Source: Faecalicatena orotica (GTDB taxonomy: Bacteria > Bacillota > Clostridia > Lachnospirales > Lachnospiraceae). From it: a stretch of DNA of 64,000 nt. Made by a program: the position numbers and the translations under genes. This document shows, piece after piece, positions 16,774 through 26,600 of the stretch (position 1 is its first letter; each line of letters begins with the position of its first letter). The stretch covers positions 213,089 to 277,088 of the forward strand of contig NZ_QGDL01000001.1 of assembly GCF_003149245.1 (NCBI RefSeq). The letters are read 5' to 3'. The notes under the pieces are model-generated. The model saw nothing but the letters and a program-made list of their open reading frames with translations. It was not told the DNA's origin and searched no databases.

Positions 16774-18207
16774 CTATACATTAATTTCGGCTTTTACTCC
16801 CAGCACGTCATGATTCTCCTCAAGCAAAGGATTGATCACACGGCCTAAATATGCCTCAACCTGCTCTTTTGCACGTCCCACATATTTGGATGGGTCCATC
16901 GTCTTCTTCAGGTCTTCCAGACTCATGTTGAATGCATCGTCTGCGGCAATCAGTTCGAGAAGGTTATTATCCAGTCCCTTCTCCTTCACATTGCGTCCCG
17001 CTTCCATAGAAAGCTCACGGATTCTCTCATGAAGTTCCTGTCTGTCCCCGCCGGCTTTTACGGCATCCATCATGATGTTCTCCGTTGCCATGAACGGAAG
17101 CTCTGACATCAGACGCTTTTCAATGACTTTCGGATACACAACGAGCCCGTCCACTACATTTAAGCAAAGATCCAGGATACCATCGATAGCCAGAAAGCCT
17201 TCCGGCACGCTTAAGCGCTTGTTGGCGGAATCATCCAGTGTTCTTTCAAACCACTGGGTAGCCGATGTAACTGCCGGATTCAGGGCGTCGATCATCACAT
17301 ATCTGGACAGAGATGCAATTCTCTCACTTCTCATCGGGTTTCTCTTATATGCCATAGCGGAAGAACCAATCTGTGTCTTTTCAAACGGCTCCTCGACTTC
17401 TTTCAGATGCTGGAGCAGACGGATATCGTTGGAAAACTTGTGTGCACTGGCCGCGATACCTGCAAGCACGTTCAGCACCCTTGTGTCCACTTTTCTGGAA
17501 TATGTCTGTCCGGAAACCGGGTAGCATGCTTTGAATCCCATCTTTTCAGCGATCATCGGATCGATCTTGTCGATTGTTTCCTGATCCCCGTCAAACAGTT
17601 CCAGAAAGCTTGCCTGTGTCCCTGTCGTCCCTTTAGACCCAAGAAGCTTCAGGCTTCCCAGAACATAGTCCAGATCTTCCAGATCCATCTCAAATTCCTG
17701 CATCCAGAGCGTTGCACGCTTTCCGACCGTTGTCGGCTGTGCCGGCTGGAAATGTGTGAAAGCGAGTGTCGGCTGTGCCTTATATTCACCGGCAAACTTC
17801 GCCAGCTCGGCAATGACATTGATAAGCTTTGTGCGGACCAGCTTCAGTGCCTCGGACATCACGATCATATCCGTGTTATCCCCTACATAACATGAAGTTG
17901 CCCCCAGATGGATGATCCCCTTTGCTTTCGGGCACTGCACACCATAAGCGTACACATGTGACATCACGTCATGGCGCACGACTTTCTCACGTTCTTTCGC
18001 CACATCATAATTGATATCGTCCGCATGGGCCTTTAATTCCTCAATCTGTTCATCGGTAATATTCAGTCCCAGTTCCTTCTCCGTCTCGGCAAGGGCGATC
18101 CAGAGCCTCCTCCACGTCCTGAACTTCTTATCCGGTGAAAATATATACTGCATCTCTTTACTGGCATAACGCTCGGAAAGAGGGCTGACATAACGGTCCG
18201 TACTCAT
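16774..18207 (-). CDS. purB: Adenylosuccinate lyase
   Basis: Catalyses two fumarate-releasing steps: SAICAR to AICAR in purine synthesis, and adenylosuccinate to AMP. The 477-residue protein has the fumarase/aspartase superfamily signature GSSAMAYKRNPMRSE (about 295-310) and the upstream HxGATSCYVGDN segment. It lies 35 bp behind purC, whose product feeds the reaction just before it, so the two are cotranscribed. Confidence 0.97.
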   Translation of the reverse strand: MSTDRYVSPLSERYASKEMQYIFSPDKKFRTWRRLWIALAETEKELGLNITDEQIEELKAHADDINYDVAKEREKVVRHDVMSHVYAYGVQCPKAKGIIHLGATSCYVGDNTDMIVMSEALKLVRTKLINVIAELAKFAGEYKAQPTLAFTHFQPAQPTTVGKRATLWMQEFEMDLEDLDYVLGSLKLLGSKGTTGTQASFLELFDGDQETIDKIDPMIAEKMGFKACYPVSGQTYSRKVDTRVLNVLAGIAASAHKFSNDIRLLQHLKEVEEPFEKTQIGSSAMAYKRNPMRSERIASLSRYVMIDALNPAVTSATQWFERTLDDSANKRLSVPEGFLAIDGILDLCLNVVDGLVVYPKVIEKRLMSELPFMATENIMMDAVKAGGDRQELHERIRELSMEAGRNVKEKGLDNNLLELIAADDAFNMSLEDLKKTMDPSKYVGRAKEQVEAYLGRVINPLLEENHDVLGVKAEINV

Positions 18208-18242
18208 AAAATGTTATCTCCTATTCTGTTTCAAATTTTATC

Positions 18243-18950
18243 CTATTTGATGCCGATACGTTTAAAGACTTCCTGATAGGCATCTTCTACATTGCCCATG
18301 TCCCTGCGGAAACGGTCCTTGTCTAGTTTCTCATGAGTCTCTTTGTCCCACAGTCTGCATGTATCCGGTGAAATCTCGTCGGCAAGGATGATATCACCGT
18401 GGAATCTTCCGAATTCGATCTTGAAATCAATCAGTTCGATACCTGCTTCATCGAAAAACTTTTTCAGGACATCATTCACCTTGAATGTATATTCTGTGAT
18501 CTTGTCGATCTCTTCTCTTGTAGCAGCCCCGATTGCGATTGCAAAGTAGTCGTTGATCATCGGGTCGCCAAGATCATCATCTTTGTAGCTGAATTCCAGT
18601 GTCGGTGCTAATAATTTTCTTCCTTCTTCGATGCCCAGCTTCTTGGAAAAACTTCCTGCTGCCACGTTACGCACGATGACTTCCAGCGGGACGATCTCGA
18701 CTTTCTTCACTGCCGTCTCACGGTCGCTTAATTCCTCTACATAGTGAGTCGGAACGCCTTCTTTTTCCAGTACCTGGAAAATATAGTTGGTCATTCGGTT
18801 ATTGATTACGCCTTTTCCTACGATTGTTCCTTTTTTCTCGCCATTGAATGCAGTGGCATCATCTTTATAATCTACAATTACAATATCCGGATCCTCTGTT
18901 GAAAATACTTTCTTTGCTTTTCCTTCGTATAACTGCTCTAATTTTTTCAT
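18243..18950 (-). CDS. purC: Phosphoribosylaminoimidazole-succinocarboxamide synthase
   Basis: SAICAR synthetase, joining aspartate to CAIR with ATP in purine biosynthesis. At 235 residues it has the family N-terminus [10 protein letters not shown], the loop [18 protein letters not shown] and [10 protein letters not shown]. It forms an operon with purB, so the steps before and after aspartate addition are encoded together. No purine riboswitch or PurR-type box was seen in the 200 bp upstream. Confidence 0.97.
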   Translation of the reverse strand: MKKLEQLYEGKAKKVFSTEDPDIVIVDYKDDATAFNGEKKGTIVGKGVINNRMTNYIFQVLEKEGVPTHYVEELSDRETAVKKVEIVPLEVIVRNVAAGSFSKKLGIEEGRKLLAPTLEFSYKDDDLGDPMINDYFAIAIGAATREEIDKITEYTFKVNDVLKKFFDEAGIELIDFKIEFGRFHGDIILADEISPDTCRLWDKETHEKLDKDRFRRDMGNVEDAYQEVFKRIGIK

Positions 18951-19041
18951 ACATTCACACCTGTCCTTTTTGTTTTTTCCTCGTTAAATGGTACGACTGT
19001 CTTTCAAATCGTGAAAAACAAAGTCTCGCAGGCTAATTATA

Positions 19042-19083
19042 ATACAAGGCAGAGGGAAAATCAATATACCCTCTGCCTTGTAT
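19042..19083 (-). terminator. Hairpin ending the amino-acid ABC transporter operon
   Basis: A 15-bp perfect stem (19042-19056 with 19069-19083), about 70 bp past the ATPase gene stop, followed by a T-rich stretch on the minus strand. Confidence 0.65.
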
Positions 19084-19150
19084 AAAATAATGTTCATTAT
19101 TTATTTTCGCGTGAATATATAAGTAATGCTTATATATCATATTGTATTTA

Positions 19151-19840
19151 TCAATATTCTTCTGAAAGTTTCCCCAGAAACTCCTTCATCCTCGTGTTGT
19201 CAGAGCCGAATACTTCATCCGGAGTCCCCTGTTCGGCTATGACTCCCTTGTCCATGAATATAATATGGTCAGCCACATTTCTGGCAAAATTCATCTCATG
19301 TGTCACAATCACCATCGTCATATGCTCTGCAGCCAGATCTTTAATGACCTTCAGTATCTCACCTGTCAGTTCCGGGTCGAGGGCCGATGTCGGTTCATCG
19401 AAGAATAAAATTTTCGGGTTCATCGCAAGTGCCCTTGCAATGGAAACCCTCTGCTGCTGTCCGCCTGACAGCTGGTAAGGATAAGCGTTCTCCTTATCCT
19501 GAAGTCCCATTTTCTGAAGCAGTGCCCTTGCCTCGGCAAATACCTCGTCTTTATTTCTTTTCTGCACCTTGATTGGTGCATCGGTAATATTCCTTATCAC
19601 AGAAAAATGGGGAAACAGGTTGAAGTTCTGAAATACGAGTCCGTACTCTCCCTCATAATGAATCTCCCCCTCATCCGGTGCCTCAAGATTCGTTGCACAG
19701 CGCAGAAGTGTAGACTTTCCTGAACCGGAAGGCCCGATGATCGCAAGGACTTCGCCCTCCTCTACCGTCAGGGAAATATCCTCAAGCACTCCAAAGCCGT
19801 CAAAGCTCTTTTTTATATGTTTCATTTCCAGCAAACTCAT
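19151..19840 (-). CDS. Polar amino-acid ABC transporter ATP-binding protein
   Basis: A 229-residue ATPase of the GlnQ/TcyC type. It has Walker A GPSGSGKST (about 34-42), the Q-loop in VFQNFNLFPHF, the signature LSGGQQQR, and Walker B ILFFDEPTSALDPEL, followed by a switch His in THEM. It couples ATP hydrolysis to the permease encoded 11 bp upstream. The start follows TAGGAGG. Substrate class (glutamine, cystine, histidine and others) cannot be fixed from the ATPase. Confidence 0.94.
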   Translation of the reverse strand: MSLLEMKHIKKSFDGFGVLEDISLTVEEGEVLAIIGPSGSGKSTLLRCATNLEAPDEGEIHYEGEYGLVFQNFNLFPHFSVIRNITDAPIKVQKRNKDEVFAEARALLQKMGLQDKENAYPYQLSGGQQQRVSIARALAMNPKILFFDEPTSALDPELTGEILKVIKDLAAEHMTMVIVTHEMNFARNVADHIIFMDKGVIAEQGTPDEVFGSDNTRMKEFLGKLSEEY

Positions 19841-19851
19841 GACATTTCCTC

Positions 19852-20508
19852 CTATTGGTAGTAATTCAGCTTCTTTTCAATCCCCTCCATGATAACAGCC
19901 ACGACAAGATTGAAGATATAGTAGAATATCCCTGCCGCAACAAGAGGGATTACAGAAGTCTGTGATGACGCAATCATCTTGGCCGTCGTAAACATTTCGG
20001 CAACTGCAATCGCAAATGCCAGAGAAGTATCCTTTACAAGTGTGATTACCTCATTGGTTACAGACGGCATAATCCGCTTGATTACCTGCGGGAAAATAAT
20101 GCGGAAGAAGGTCTGCACCCTGCTGTACCCCAGGAGTCTCGCCGCTTCATACTGTCCTACCGGCATGGATTCGATCCCGCCCCGGTATATCTCGGCAAAA
20201 TACGCGGCATAATTGATCGCAAACGCAATCAATGTCGCAGTGAGCCTGTAGGAAGTGGAGATCCGGATTCCGAATATGTAAAACGGCCCGAAGTAAACAA
20301 CCATCAGCTGCAGCATAAGCGGTGTTCCGCGCATAATAGATATGTACGCCTTCGTGATCCACTGTATGACCTTAATTCTTGACATCCTTCCAAATGCAAC
20401 AATCAATCCCAACGGCAGGGAAAACAAAAGCGTAGCCACAAATATTTCAATCGTAACCAGCATTCCGCCTGACAGCTGCCCTATCATCGCCATAATACTA
20501 ATCTTCAT
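19852..20508 (-). CDS. Polar amino-acid ABC transporter permease
   Basis: A 218-residue integral membrane permease of the HisM/GlnP family, with about five membrane helices. The RGTPLMLQLMVVYFG segment (about 60-74) and the EAA loop EAARLLGYSRVQTFFRIIFPQ (split as EAARLLG about 141-147 onward) contact the ATPase. It is the middle gene of the SBP-permease-ATPase operon. Confidence 0.93.
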   Translation of the reverse strand: MKISIMAMIGQLSGGMLVTIEIFVATLLFSLPLGLIVAFGRMSRIKVIQWITKAYISIMRGTPLMLQLMVVYFGPFYIFGIRISTSYRLTATLIAFAINYAAYFAEIYRGGIESMPVGQYEAARLLGYSRVQTFFRIIFPQVIKRIMPSVTNEVITLVKDTSLAFAIAVAEMFTTAKMIASSQTSVIPLVAAGIFYYIFNLVVAVIMEGIEKKLNYYQ

Positions 20509-20583
20509 TTCATCGTCCTCCGGGTCTTAACTGGATAAAAAGGCCAGATACAGTTCCTGACCTTTTTTCCATCTTTTCTTATT

Positions 20584-21441
20584 TTATTTGCCTAAAGTAA
20601 CAGAGTCCTCAACACCCCATTTTTTTGCAATCGTCATGAATGTGCCGTCATCTGCCATCTCATTTAACGTCTTCTGAACCTGGTCTCTTAACTTTTCATT
20701 GCCTTTGTTGAAGCCAACCGCATACTGCTCTGAAGATATTGTTTCGTCAAGTGTTATGTAGCCGCCGTTTCTGGAAGCGATCTGATATTTTGCAACACCG
20801 ACATCCATCGCAACCGCCTCTGCCGCTCCGGCCTCCAGATCCATGAATGCGGTATTATAATCCGGCACCTGTGTCAGTTGTCCGAATGTATCCGCAAGTT
20901 CCTTCTGGTCGCCTTCCAGTGCTGCCAGCGCCGAAGAGTCCGCCTGCACCTCAACAATCCTGCCTGCCAGGTCTTCCAGTGATTTGATACCGGAATCCTC
21001 TGCCACGACAACCACCTGGCTGTTGTCCACATATGGATCAGACCATGTGTAATCATCCTCGCGGCCATTCATCGTAAATCCATTCCAGATACAGTCGATC
21101 GTACCTGAGCTTAATTCCATATCCTTTGCATCCCAGTCGATCGGCTGCTTTACAAGCTCCCATCCATTCCTGTCACACACTTCCTGGGCCAGGTCCAGGT
21201 CAAATCCGACATATTCACCATCGTCATCCTTATACCCATAAGGCGGGAAACTTGCATCGAATCCAAGTGTAAACTTATCACCCTCCGCCTTTTCTTCATT
21301 GACCACTTCTGTCTTACTCTTTGTCTCTTTCTTTTCTGAACTGCCGGAATCCTTCGCTGTATCTTCTTTACTTCCGCACCCTGTAAGAGCCGTTGACAGC
21401 ATAAGTGTCGCAGCCAGAGCCAATGCTAATTTTCTTTTCAT
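20584..21441 (-). CDS. Amino-acid ABC transporter substrate-binding lipoprotein
   Basis: A 285-residue lipoprotein with a signal peptide ending TALTGC, a Ser/Lys/Glu linker, and a type II periplasmic-binding fold (SBP_bac_3). FTLGFDASFPPYGY marks the start of the binding domain (about 57), and VGFDLDLAQEVC and DCIWNGFTMN follow. These match the polar amino-acid binding family; the ligand could be cystine or glutamine. It is first in the operon. The start follows GGGAGGACGAACTT. Confidence 0.93.
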   Translation of the reverse strand: MKRKLALALAATLMLSTALTGCGSKEDTAKDSGSSEKKETKSKTEVVNEEKAEGDKFTLGFDASFPPYGYKDDDGEYVGFDLDLAQEVCDRNGWELVKQPIDWDAKDMELSSGTIDCIWNGFTMNGREDDYTWSDPYVDNSQVVVVAEDSGIKSLEDLAGRIVEVQADSSALAALEGDQKELADTFGQLTQVPDYNTAFMDLEAGAAEAVAMDVGVAKYQIASRNGGYITLDETISSEQYAVGFNKGNEKLRDQVQKTLNEMADDGTFMTIAKKWGVEDSVTLGK

Positions 21442-21573
21442 AAGTTCGTCCTCCCTTGCGCAGTGCTTTATTCTTTTATCAATTGATTACTTTACCACGC
21501 TAAATCGCTTAGACAGCATATCATACATCCAGACAAAAGTCAAGATTCTGTGCCGTGAAAACAGCTAAAAACA

Positions 21574-21605
21574 GCGGCTAAGGGGAAGAACTTCCCCCTG
21601 GCCGC
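21574..21605 (-). terminator. Intrinsic terminator of the DUF5717-type operon
   Basis: A GC-rich stem (gcggc...gccgc arms within 21574-21605, tight ggggaag/cttcccc core), followed on the minus strand by TGTTTTTAGC. It lies 9 bp past the TPR protein stop. Confidence 0.85.
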
Positions 21606-21613
21606 ATTTCATT

Positions 21614-22381
21614 TTATATATGGCTTCTTCTGTACTGCTGTTTCCATTTTTCAAGCATCACCGCGCTTGGCTCCATCTGGAGATGGCTTTTGATGTCCTC
21701 CATTTCCTGGCGCATCTGGGCATTGATTTCTACATAATCGTCGTGTTTTGTCAGGAGGATGTGATATTCCTCCAAAGACATATATCTGTATGATGCATAC
21801 AGATACGGCTTCAGAAGTGCCTTATCTTCGCAGATCTGATATGCCCTGTCATACATTTTTGCAGATTCCTGATATAGGAACAGCCTTCCATAGGCCGCCC
21901 CCAGGCCCGCATATATTTTCCCGTAAAATTTGGGATCTACGCTCTCATCCGGATCTTCGTTGAGGATCGCCTGATATACCAGAATTGCCTCTTCTATCTC
22001 ACCGCTCTCCAGCAGGTTGTCACCCTTATACTTCTGGCGTTCGATATCCTTCTGGTTCTTCAGGCGTTCCAGTACATTCTGGATACGGATCATCTCCGGC
22101 TCACGGAATATCTTGGAGCTTTTTAGAATCGTCAGTACAAACTTCTCAACTGAGCCGTTCAGGCGGATGACGTCCCGCAGGCTTCCTGCAAGTACGGTCA
22201 GACCTACTTCCTCTTCCAGCCAGTTGCAGAGCTGCTCATTCATAATCGTGTAATCAATCAGGTAGAGATTATTGCACAGATAATAGCATAATTCTTCAAT
22301 TGTATATATCTTGCAGTGAATCCTCGTGATCTCATAAGGATGCGTTGCGTGTCTGTCATGACAAAGAATTAAACTTCCCAT
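21614..22381 (-). CDS. TPR-containing protein, third gene of the Hsp70-like operon
   Basis: A roughly 255-residue soluble protein without a recognised named family. Residues about 110-210 look like tetratricopeptide repeats (GDNLLESGEIEEAILVYQAIL, then YAGLGAAYGRLFLYQESAKMYDRAY), suggesting protein binding. The N-terminal part (1-100) is helical and has three Cys. Its start region overlaps the end of the preceding gene by about 26 bp in another frame, and AGGAGG lies 5 bp before the chosen ATG. The arrangement suggests obligate co-expression with the Hsp70-like protein. Function unknown. Confidence 0.75.
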   Translation of the reverse strand: MGSLILCHDRHATHPYEITRIHCKIYTIEELCYYLCNNLYLIDYTIMNEQLCNWLEEEVGLTVLAGSLRDVIRLNGSVEKFVLTILKSSKIFREPEMIRIQNVLERLKNQKDIERQKYKGDNLLESGEIEEAILVYQAILNEDPDESVDPKFYGKIYAGLGAAYGRLFLYQESAKMYDRAYQICEDKALLKPYLYASYRYMSLEEYHILLTKHDDYVEINAQMRQEMEDIKSHLQMEPSAVMLEKWKQQYRRSHI

Positions 22382-23639
22382 CATTGCCTCCTAAGTGAAT
22401 TATCTTCTCTTCCTGAAAATCCGTAGGCAGGAAAAACTCCCCGAATCCTACGTCCCTTGCCGTGATTTTGCATGTCTTTTCATCGAGAAACAGTGTTTCC
22501 AGCTGCAATCGCATAGAGTATTCCCCGCGTTTCGGGAAATTCTCAAGCGGGATCACTTCCGTCTTCAAGGTTCCCTGTATCAGTGATTCCACATGAAGTT
22601 CGATGTCTTCCACGTCCTCCAAAAGAACCTCCCACTGATTATTCGATTCATACCAGTGGGCCCCCCACGATACGATCGGATACCACATCTCCTGCCCGTC
22701 CACCCTCATATTGACTGTGATCTGGTCCGTCAGCTTCGTATCCGACAGATAGACCGGGTCCTCAATATGCATGTACATCTTGCGGTAGGCTGTGTAGCAG
22801 GCGCCCTTGCTGTAAAGGTTATTGCCGATAAAGGCCCTTCTGCCGTTGCAGAGCACACGCAGGGATGTGGGGTACCAGTTATTCTCAAACCCTTCCCCTG
22901 TCAGGAATACAGAAGAAACAATCCTTTTGTCAAATACGCCTTCAATAAACTTCCGGAACCGCATATCGGCCTCTTTTGCCTTATCCTCATTCAATACCGG
23001 ATATACCGCCGCCAGTTCCTTCATATGCGCACTGGCCACCTCGTCGACCGTGACAAACGTCGTCTTTCCCCCGCCCAGTCCGGGCTTCAGGCGGCGCAGC
23101 ATATATGCCTTGATTTCATTCCTGTCACAGCAGAACAGTGCAGCCTCATACTGCCACAGTTCCTTCGGCTGGTAAAACAGGTAGTTGCAGAAACTTTCCT
23201 TATAATCCTGAATAAAAATATGCCGCTTATCTATGTTCATCCGCACCGCAATCCCGCGCAGGAGCTGCGCCAGTTCCTCGTTCAGTTCCGGCACGCTGAA
23301 AACAATCCCGTCAATCTGCGGAAAAGACTGCAGTGACATCTGCACGAACTTGGACAGAAGCCATACTGCATCATACGTTTCCTCCCCAAATTCAATCTTC
23401 TCCCCTGCCAGGCTCTTATCAAGAAGTCTTGTGACTGTAAAACCTTCTTTGACCGTCACCAGACGCTTGGCCTCCTTGCCGTAGGCCCACGTATCCCTCA
23501 GCTTTCCGATGATCAGCGGAATCTGATAGTTATCCGCATCCACCTCCATAGTCTCCGGTTCGAGCTGCTGCTCATTATAGAAACTGATCTGGCAGGTCTT
23601 GTCATTTATCTCATATCCAATTATATTCCCTTGTCCCAT
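22356..23639 (-). CDS. Degenerate Hsp70/actin-fold protein (DUF5716-like)
   Basis: A 427-residue protein whose first 300 residues follow the Hsp70 ATPase layout. A phosphate-1-like strand turn is IIGYEINDKTCQISFYNE (about 6-23), then YGKEAKRL. VFSVPELNEELAQLLRGIA is followed by IFIQDYKESFCNYL, matching the Hsp70 'VP...EP.AA' segment. An adenosine-type motif is VFLTGEGF with a later GACYTAYRKM. The phosphate-2 DxGGGT loop is missing (AALFCCDRNEIKAY), so ATP hydrolysis is doubtful. The C-terminal 130 residues are beta-rich, like a substrate-binding domain. The family match (DUF5716) is from memory. The start follows GGGGAGG; it is 22 bp after the large upstream gene. Confidence 0.72.
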   Translation of the reverse strand: MGQGNIIGYEINDKTCQISFYNEQQLEPETMEVDADNYQIPLIIGKLRDTWAYGKEAKRLVTVKEGFTVTRLLDKSLAGEKIEFGEETYDAVWLLSKFVQMSLQSFPQIDGIVFSVPELNEELAQLLRGIAVRMNIDKRHIFIQDYKESFCNYLFYQPKELWQYEAALFCCDRNEIKAYMLRRLKPGLGGGKTTFVTVDEVASAHMKELAAVYPVLNEDKAKEADMRFRKFIEGVFDKRIVSSVFLTGEGFENNWYPTSLRVLCNGRRAFIGNNLYSKGACYTAYRKMYMHIEDPVYLSDTKLTDQITVNMRVDGQEMWYPIVSWGAHWYESNNQWEVLLEDVEDIELHVESLIQGTLKTEVIPLENFPKRGEYSMRLQLETLFLDEKTCKITARDVGFGEFFLPTDFQEEKIIHLGGNDGKFNSLS

Positions 23640-23661
23640 CACAGACCACCTCCCCGCGGCA

Positions 23662-26600
23662 TCAATACTGTTCAAACATGTGCGCCGCTATCGCATCCTC
23701 GGCCGCATAAGCCTTCATCTTCATTTCCTTCTCCCGGCCTTCACAAAGCAGAATATCATTCAGCCGTCCATACCTGCCGGATTCGCCCGGCTTCACTTCC
23801 TTCACGCAGCTTTCCTTATCACTGCGGTATGTATTGCCGTCAATCGTTTCTTTGAAATAGTACTTCAGGGTTTCGTTTGAGAAAAGCACAAACTTCTTTA
23901 CATACAGATTCTCATACATCGGTGTCAGAACCTCCGTCGAGTAATCAACCGCTTCCGTATCCCCTTTCTGAAGCTGGTAGTAAAGCATAACCCTGCTGCC
24001 CTTCTGCCCCTTGTACTCAATCAGAGTCTTGTCCCAGAGCTGAAGCTCGATCAGCCATTCCTTCTCATAAGACAGGAAAAATGGAAAATAAATCTGCTTT
24101 CCACATAATTCCTGCAAAAACTTCTTCAGCGTCTTACGTATCATGGAATTATATTCTCTTGCCGAGTAATATTTTAAAACAGCGATTCTGCAGATATCTA
24201 TCGTATCTTCGCCTTTCTCATACTCCCGGCAGATGATGTCGATCACGCTCTTACTGATCTTCCTGTCCTCCACCACATACCCTCTGGACATATAGGCCAG
24301 ATAAGCCTGCTGGAGCCTGAAATAAGCACCTTCCGCATAATATTCCTCAAACACCTGTACTTCTGCAAAGAGTTCTTCTGAAAACAGCATCTGTGTCAGA
24401 ATACGTTCGCCCAGTTTGTGGCTGTGTACCTCATATTCCCGCGCCTCTCTCCAAAGCTGTTTCATCTCCGAAGTTGCCCCGCAGTAATAGTTGGACAGAT
24501 AGGTCAGGATCACTTTATCATACTGTCCCTGCTTAAATAGCTCAAAACAGATATATGTCAGGAAATCGTCATTTTCATAATTATTCTCCCGGATCGTCTT
24601 GCTGCAAAGCGCAAACAATTCCTCCTCGCTGTAAGCCTCCACACCGCGTTCCCTGACCACCTCCAGCGTCAGCGGCTCATCCTCTTCCTCGAGACGGTTC
24701 AGGCGCATACTGTTAAGGAACTTCTTACACATATCCATGTAACGGAGTTCATAGAATAAACGTCTGCTCTCATAGGGAATAGAGTCTGTGTAATGCCTGC
24801 CGTCCTTTGCCTCCCACACGAGCCTGTCCGTCTTCGCATATAAGAACACCTGTGTACCCCTGTCGCTGTAGGGAACCTTCTGGGTAATGGTCCCGTTATC
24901 CGAGATAATGTGGATAAACTTCATATTCGGCACTTTCGTCGTGATCTCATACGCATGGCAGATATCGTAAAGCGCCTTAATCCGCTCCGGATTCATAGAA
25001 CGTTCTACGATGAACCGCTTATAAATAATCCTCAGCTGCTCGTCTATGTGCCGGCGTTCCAGCTGGTTCCATGCAAAGGCTTCCATCTCATCCCTGTAGT
25101 GTGCATAGATTTCGTTGGATTCGTCCTCATAGGTAATCAGGTTCGAATACAGCAGCGCACACTTGTGGTAATCAAGATTGTTCCCATGCATAAAATACAG
25201 GTATACAGACCGCGGCAGTGCCTTGTGGAAATGCTGCACCCTGATGGAGGCCATATAGTATTCATACAGCTGGGCGATCTTCAGTTCTGACTCCACGGCC
25301 TTTTCGTACCACTTAAAGTAAAGGTTGTCCACACAGTTGCCTTTGATCAGCAGTGTACAGATTGCCGTCAGGATCATGGACTCTTCATACATCTTATAGG
25401 CAAGCACAAGTGTCTCATACAGGTGTCTGTCGAACCCTTTCAGCTGGCTCGCCAGATTGGCCGTATACAGTGCCAGTTCCTTTGTCATCAGCTTATACTT
25501 TGCTGCAAAATACAATACCCGCACTTCAAATGTCCCCAGCTTCTTCAGAGAAGAACTCTTATCCCTGAAACACTTGAACGCTTCCATATAAAACCAGATA
25601 CTGTGGTTCTTTTCCTCATAAAAATGCTGTTCCAGCACACGCAGCCGTTCACTGTAGATCTTATATTCCGAATCCACATTTACAAGCATGCAAAGAATCA
25701 TCCAGCTCTCCGGATGCTTCATGTAAGACTTGGAAAGCTCCTCTGCAACCCTGCGCTGCCCGATGGAATCATTGCTCAGCAGGGTGGTAAGATACAGGTA
25801 ATAGGAACTCATCTCCACATTTTTCCCAATTGCAAATCTATTATAATTATAAGATTCTAGAATCCACTTTGCCTCTTCGAAGCGCTGCCCCAGAAGGCAG
25901 ACATGGGCATGTACCAGCAGATATATCTCGTTCTTACTATCTGCTTCACGCAGATGTTCCAGCTTCTTCACCGACTCCTCTGTCCATGTGTTAAGGTCTA
26001 TCCTGCCGGCCTCATATGTCAGATACCGCTTCACAATGCTTGCAAACTCTATGTCTGCACTGCGGTAGTCCTCCTCCCGCTTCACGTCCTTCTCGACCAC
26101 GATCTCATAGACGAGTGACTCGTACGGAGTCTCCAGTATGATCTGTCCGAAGTTGCTTCCCCTGTGCAGCTGCTCTGTCGTAATGATATACTCCAGGCGG
26201 TAGGAATTCCCGATAAACTCCTCTGTCGTAACCTTGGCATGTTCGACTGTCAGAAAATCGCCTTCCGTGCGGACATCGATCGTCAGATAGCCCCATGTAT
26301 TCTTCTTGACAGTCAGTGTCTCTTTACGAGCCTCCTCCACTTCCATGAAGGCACGGCTCTCCTCCTCAAGCGTCAGGAATATCTTCTCTTTCTGCTTGCA
26401 GCCGACAAGGAATTCTTCCAGCGCCTGCTGATCCAGCTCCCACTTGCGCATGTTGTCGTACAATGCCTGAATACGCTTGTCTTCATATTTTAATATCTCG
26501 TAAAAATCTCTGGAACGGAACAGCTTCTCTGCCTCAGCCGGATCGCGGAAAGAAAGCTTCTTAAAATCCTCGAGGCTCTGTACCTTGCCATAGCTTGTCA